Positions 62,183-64,000 of a stretch of 64,000 bases of DNA are shown piece after piece; position 1 is the first letter of the stretch; each line of letters begins with the position of its first letter. Location of the stretch: NCBI GenBank assembly GCA_023159155.1, contig JAJNNX010000016.1:124001-188000 (forward strand), written 5' to 3'. The notes below the pieces were generated by a model. The model made no database searches and was not told the origin of the DNA. It saw only the letters and a list, made by a program, of their open reading frames with translations. Source of the stretch: Ustulina deusta (taxonomy: Eukaryota > Ascomycota > Sordariomycetes > Xylariales > Xylariaceae). A program made the translations under genes and the position numbers.

Positions 62183-63177
62183 TGCGAGAGTGTCTGTGGT
62201 GCGGATAGCCAAAGAGGGCGCAGATGGTCGCTGCGCGGGTGTTGCGGATCGAGAGACAAAGGAGGCCGATTGGGGGTGGGCACGGCGTGTCTTATCGAAA
62301 TGAAGCTCGGTGTACGTAGGCTTCGACAGAGGACGGATGAAAGAGAGGGACCTGCAGGAGGACGAGGCGATAAGACGAGGTACTCGGGTGGTGACGGGTT
62401 GTCGTTGAGGTGGAAGCGAAATAGTGGTGATGAGAGAGATGGTCACTGCCGAGATAGGTAGACGTTGGATGGATGAAGTGAGCTGAGTAGGTGCCTGTAC
62501 ATTGTAGTGGGTAGTGAGTGGCTGAGCGTCCACCTTAGGTAGGATTGACGCTGGGAAATCGAGGTACCTGCCAGGCAGCTAACCATCTACTCCCAATTGT
62601 AGAGGGTCGAATGACCTACCGGTATTATACCTAGTACCTCCTAAGGACCCCCTAGGTAGGGCTCATAGGTACCTACCTACCTGCTGTAGGTCAGGTGGTG
62701 GCGCAAAGTCTGCTGTACACAGTGAAATAAAATCACCGACAAATTATACGCACTATACGACGAATATCTGCCTACCTAGGTACCTACGTATAGATTACCT
62801 GGGTAGGTGGGATCACATCCGCAAGTGGGGTCCGTAAAAGGGTTGGTACCTAGGTAGTGTACCTAGGTACCTCTAGGTAGGCATGCATATGCGTCAACCC
62901 CCCTTGTGGAACTTACCTAGTGTAGTAGGCACTGTATCTTGCTTATGGGAATACGTACACGAATACGTATGTGACACTTGCCCGTCTACACATTTCCATC
63001 AGGAAAACCCAAGCACTGTACCTCAAACAATCCACTGTCGCCGGTCCAAGCTACAACGACAGCTCTCGACCGGTACCATCTCGCAAGGCTTCCGGGCCCG
63101 CGAGCGACTACCTTGGAGCGCCTGCTCGCCCTTGAAGTGATGAAGGCGCGCCAAGCCGCGTTCCCTTCTGGCCCATC
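62183..63177. promoter_or_regulatory. Divergent promoter region (Rab5 / SAC1) rich in GGTACCTAGG motifs
   Basis: About 1 kb. The Rab5-proximal part is the 5' UTR/promoter; the part at about 62535-62885 is packed with GGTACCTACCTACC, CCTAGGTACC and TAGGTACCTAGG motifs. No other gene is supported. Confidence 0.55.
62535..62885. repeat. Cluster of GGTACCTAGGTACC motifs
   Basis: Repeated CCTAGGTACC, GGTACCTACCTACC and TACCTAGGTACCTC units, several of them palindromic, between the divergent start codons of Rab5 and SAC1. Confidence 0.65.
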
Positions 63178-64000
63178 ATGACGCTTCCGTACCGGGATAT
63201 CAACGTCCACGTTGCCGCCGAGTCCTACACCTTCACCTCGCCCTCCTCGCCCAATGCTCTAGCTCTGGTCATCGATAGGCCAACGGGCGATGTCCGTCTG
63301 AGCGAAACTGCCTCCGTGAACACCAAACGTGTCGCCCGTGTCTCTAGCATAGCGGGCATCCTGGGCCTCATCCGACTGAGACTAGGTAAGGTTTCCCGTC
63401 CCGAGACGGCATGGCAGTTAGGGCTGACCGGCTGGGGATAGACAAGTATGTCATCATCATCACGAAAGCCCAACCCGTGGGCCGTCTCAAGGGGCACATG
63501 GTGTACAAGGTCATCTCAACCGACTTCCTACCGATGCGAGAACGTCAGATTCGAGATCCTGATGAAGACCAGTTTCTGTTTCTCCTGAGATCCTTCATCA
63601 TGACTGGTCCTATGTATTTCTCCTACTCGGTTGATCTCACCAACAGCTTCCAAAGGCAGGCATCTATCGACAACTTTACCCCTCTCTGGATGCGTGCCGA
63701 TGATCGCTTCTTCTGGAATAGGTTCGTCCAGACCGACCTAATTGACTTCCGAAGGATGGGAAGTCGGTCCCAGCAAGGCCCGCAGCCAGCCGCCGACCCT
63801 TTCATCCTACCGTTGATATGGGGCACACTAGAAATACGGCCGACTAAATTTAAGGGCACACCCCTGACCATCGTTCTGATCACTAGAAAATCGAGGTACC
63901 GCGCTGGAACCAGGTATTTCACCAGGGGCATCGACGAGGAAGGACACGCCGCCAATTACAATGAGACTGAGCAAGTTGTCGTCTTGAATGACACAGGTGG
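63178..64000 (+). CDS. SAC1: Phosphoinositide phosphatase SAC1, N-terminal part (runs off right edge)
   Basis: ER/Golgi enzyme that dephosphorylates PtdIns4P. Exons are 63178-63385 and 63442 onward; 255 codons lie in the window. The intron donor is GTAAGG and the acceptor TAG, joining IRLRL to DKYVIIITKA. The Sac-domain N-terminal part is clear: GRLKGHMVYKVISTDFLP, GPMYFSYSVDLTNSFQRQ, TPLWMRADDRFFWNRFVQTDLI, LPLIWGTLEI and KSRYRAGTRYFTRGIDEEGHAANYNETEQVV. The catalytic CX5R motif and C-terminal membrane spans lie beyond the window. Confidence 0.95.

Overview
The window looks like nuclear DNA of a filamentous ascomycete (Pezizomycotina, probably Sordariomycetes; I cannot place it closer). Reasons: short spliceosomal introns with GTRNGT-type donors and YAG acceptors, a standard set of fungal housekeeping genes, and a 34-kb block of extreme AT content whose repeat pairs differ almost only by C-to-T and G-to-A changes. 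That is the signature of repeat-induced point mutation (RIP). Exon structures below were rebuilt by eye from reading frames, splice sites and family motifs; all complete models stay in frame.

Left gene-rich arm (1-16392): 5' part of alanyl-tRNA synthetase (-), an unrecognised fungal protein (+), an RCR-type membrane protein (-), the ERAD factor HRD3/SEL1L (-), a WDR89-type WD40 protein (+), an FRG1 homologue (-), a 2-oxoglutarate/Fe(II) oxygenase (+), a DsbA-fold thioredoxin-like protein (+) and a predicted mitochondrial two-span membrane protein (+). Most neighbours are divergent or convergent pairs. The last 550 bp before the AT-rich block is non-coding and dense in perfect hairpins.

AT-rich block (16398-50429): a nested set of at least three LTR retrotransposons. 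The outer element has 204/203-bp LTRs and target-site duplication (TSD) AGATT. Inside it lies a second element (26061-44799) with 243/244-bp LTRs, TSD TTAAA, a polypurine tract and a readable Gypsy-type reverse-transcriptase relic on the + strand. Inside that lies a third (30796-43514) with 366/367-bp LTRs. No intact gene is visible. In all three LTR pairs the outer half of each LTR is better preserved than the inner half. The outer and inner elements are too long for single retrotransposons and probably hold further insertions.

Right gene-rich arm (50435-64000): two tandem folylpolyglutamate synthase genes (+,+), a 2.4-kb gap, the MICOS subunit MIC60 (-), a Rab5-type GTPase with two micro-exons (-), and the 5' part of the phosphoinositide phosphatase SAC1 (+) running off the window. 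Apart from the folate pair the genes share no pathway, which is normal for a fungal core chromosome region. Intergenic regions on both arms repeatedly carry palindromic GGTACCTAGGTACC-like clusters.
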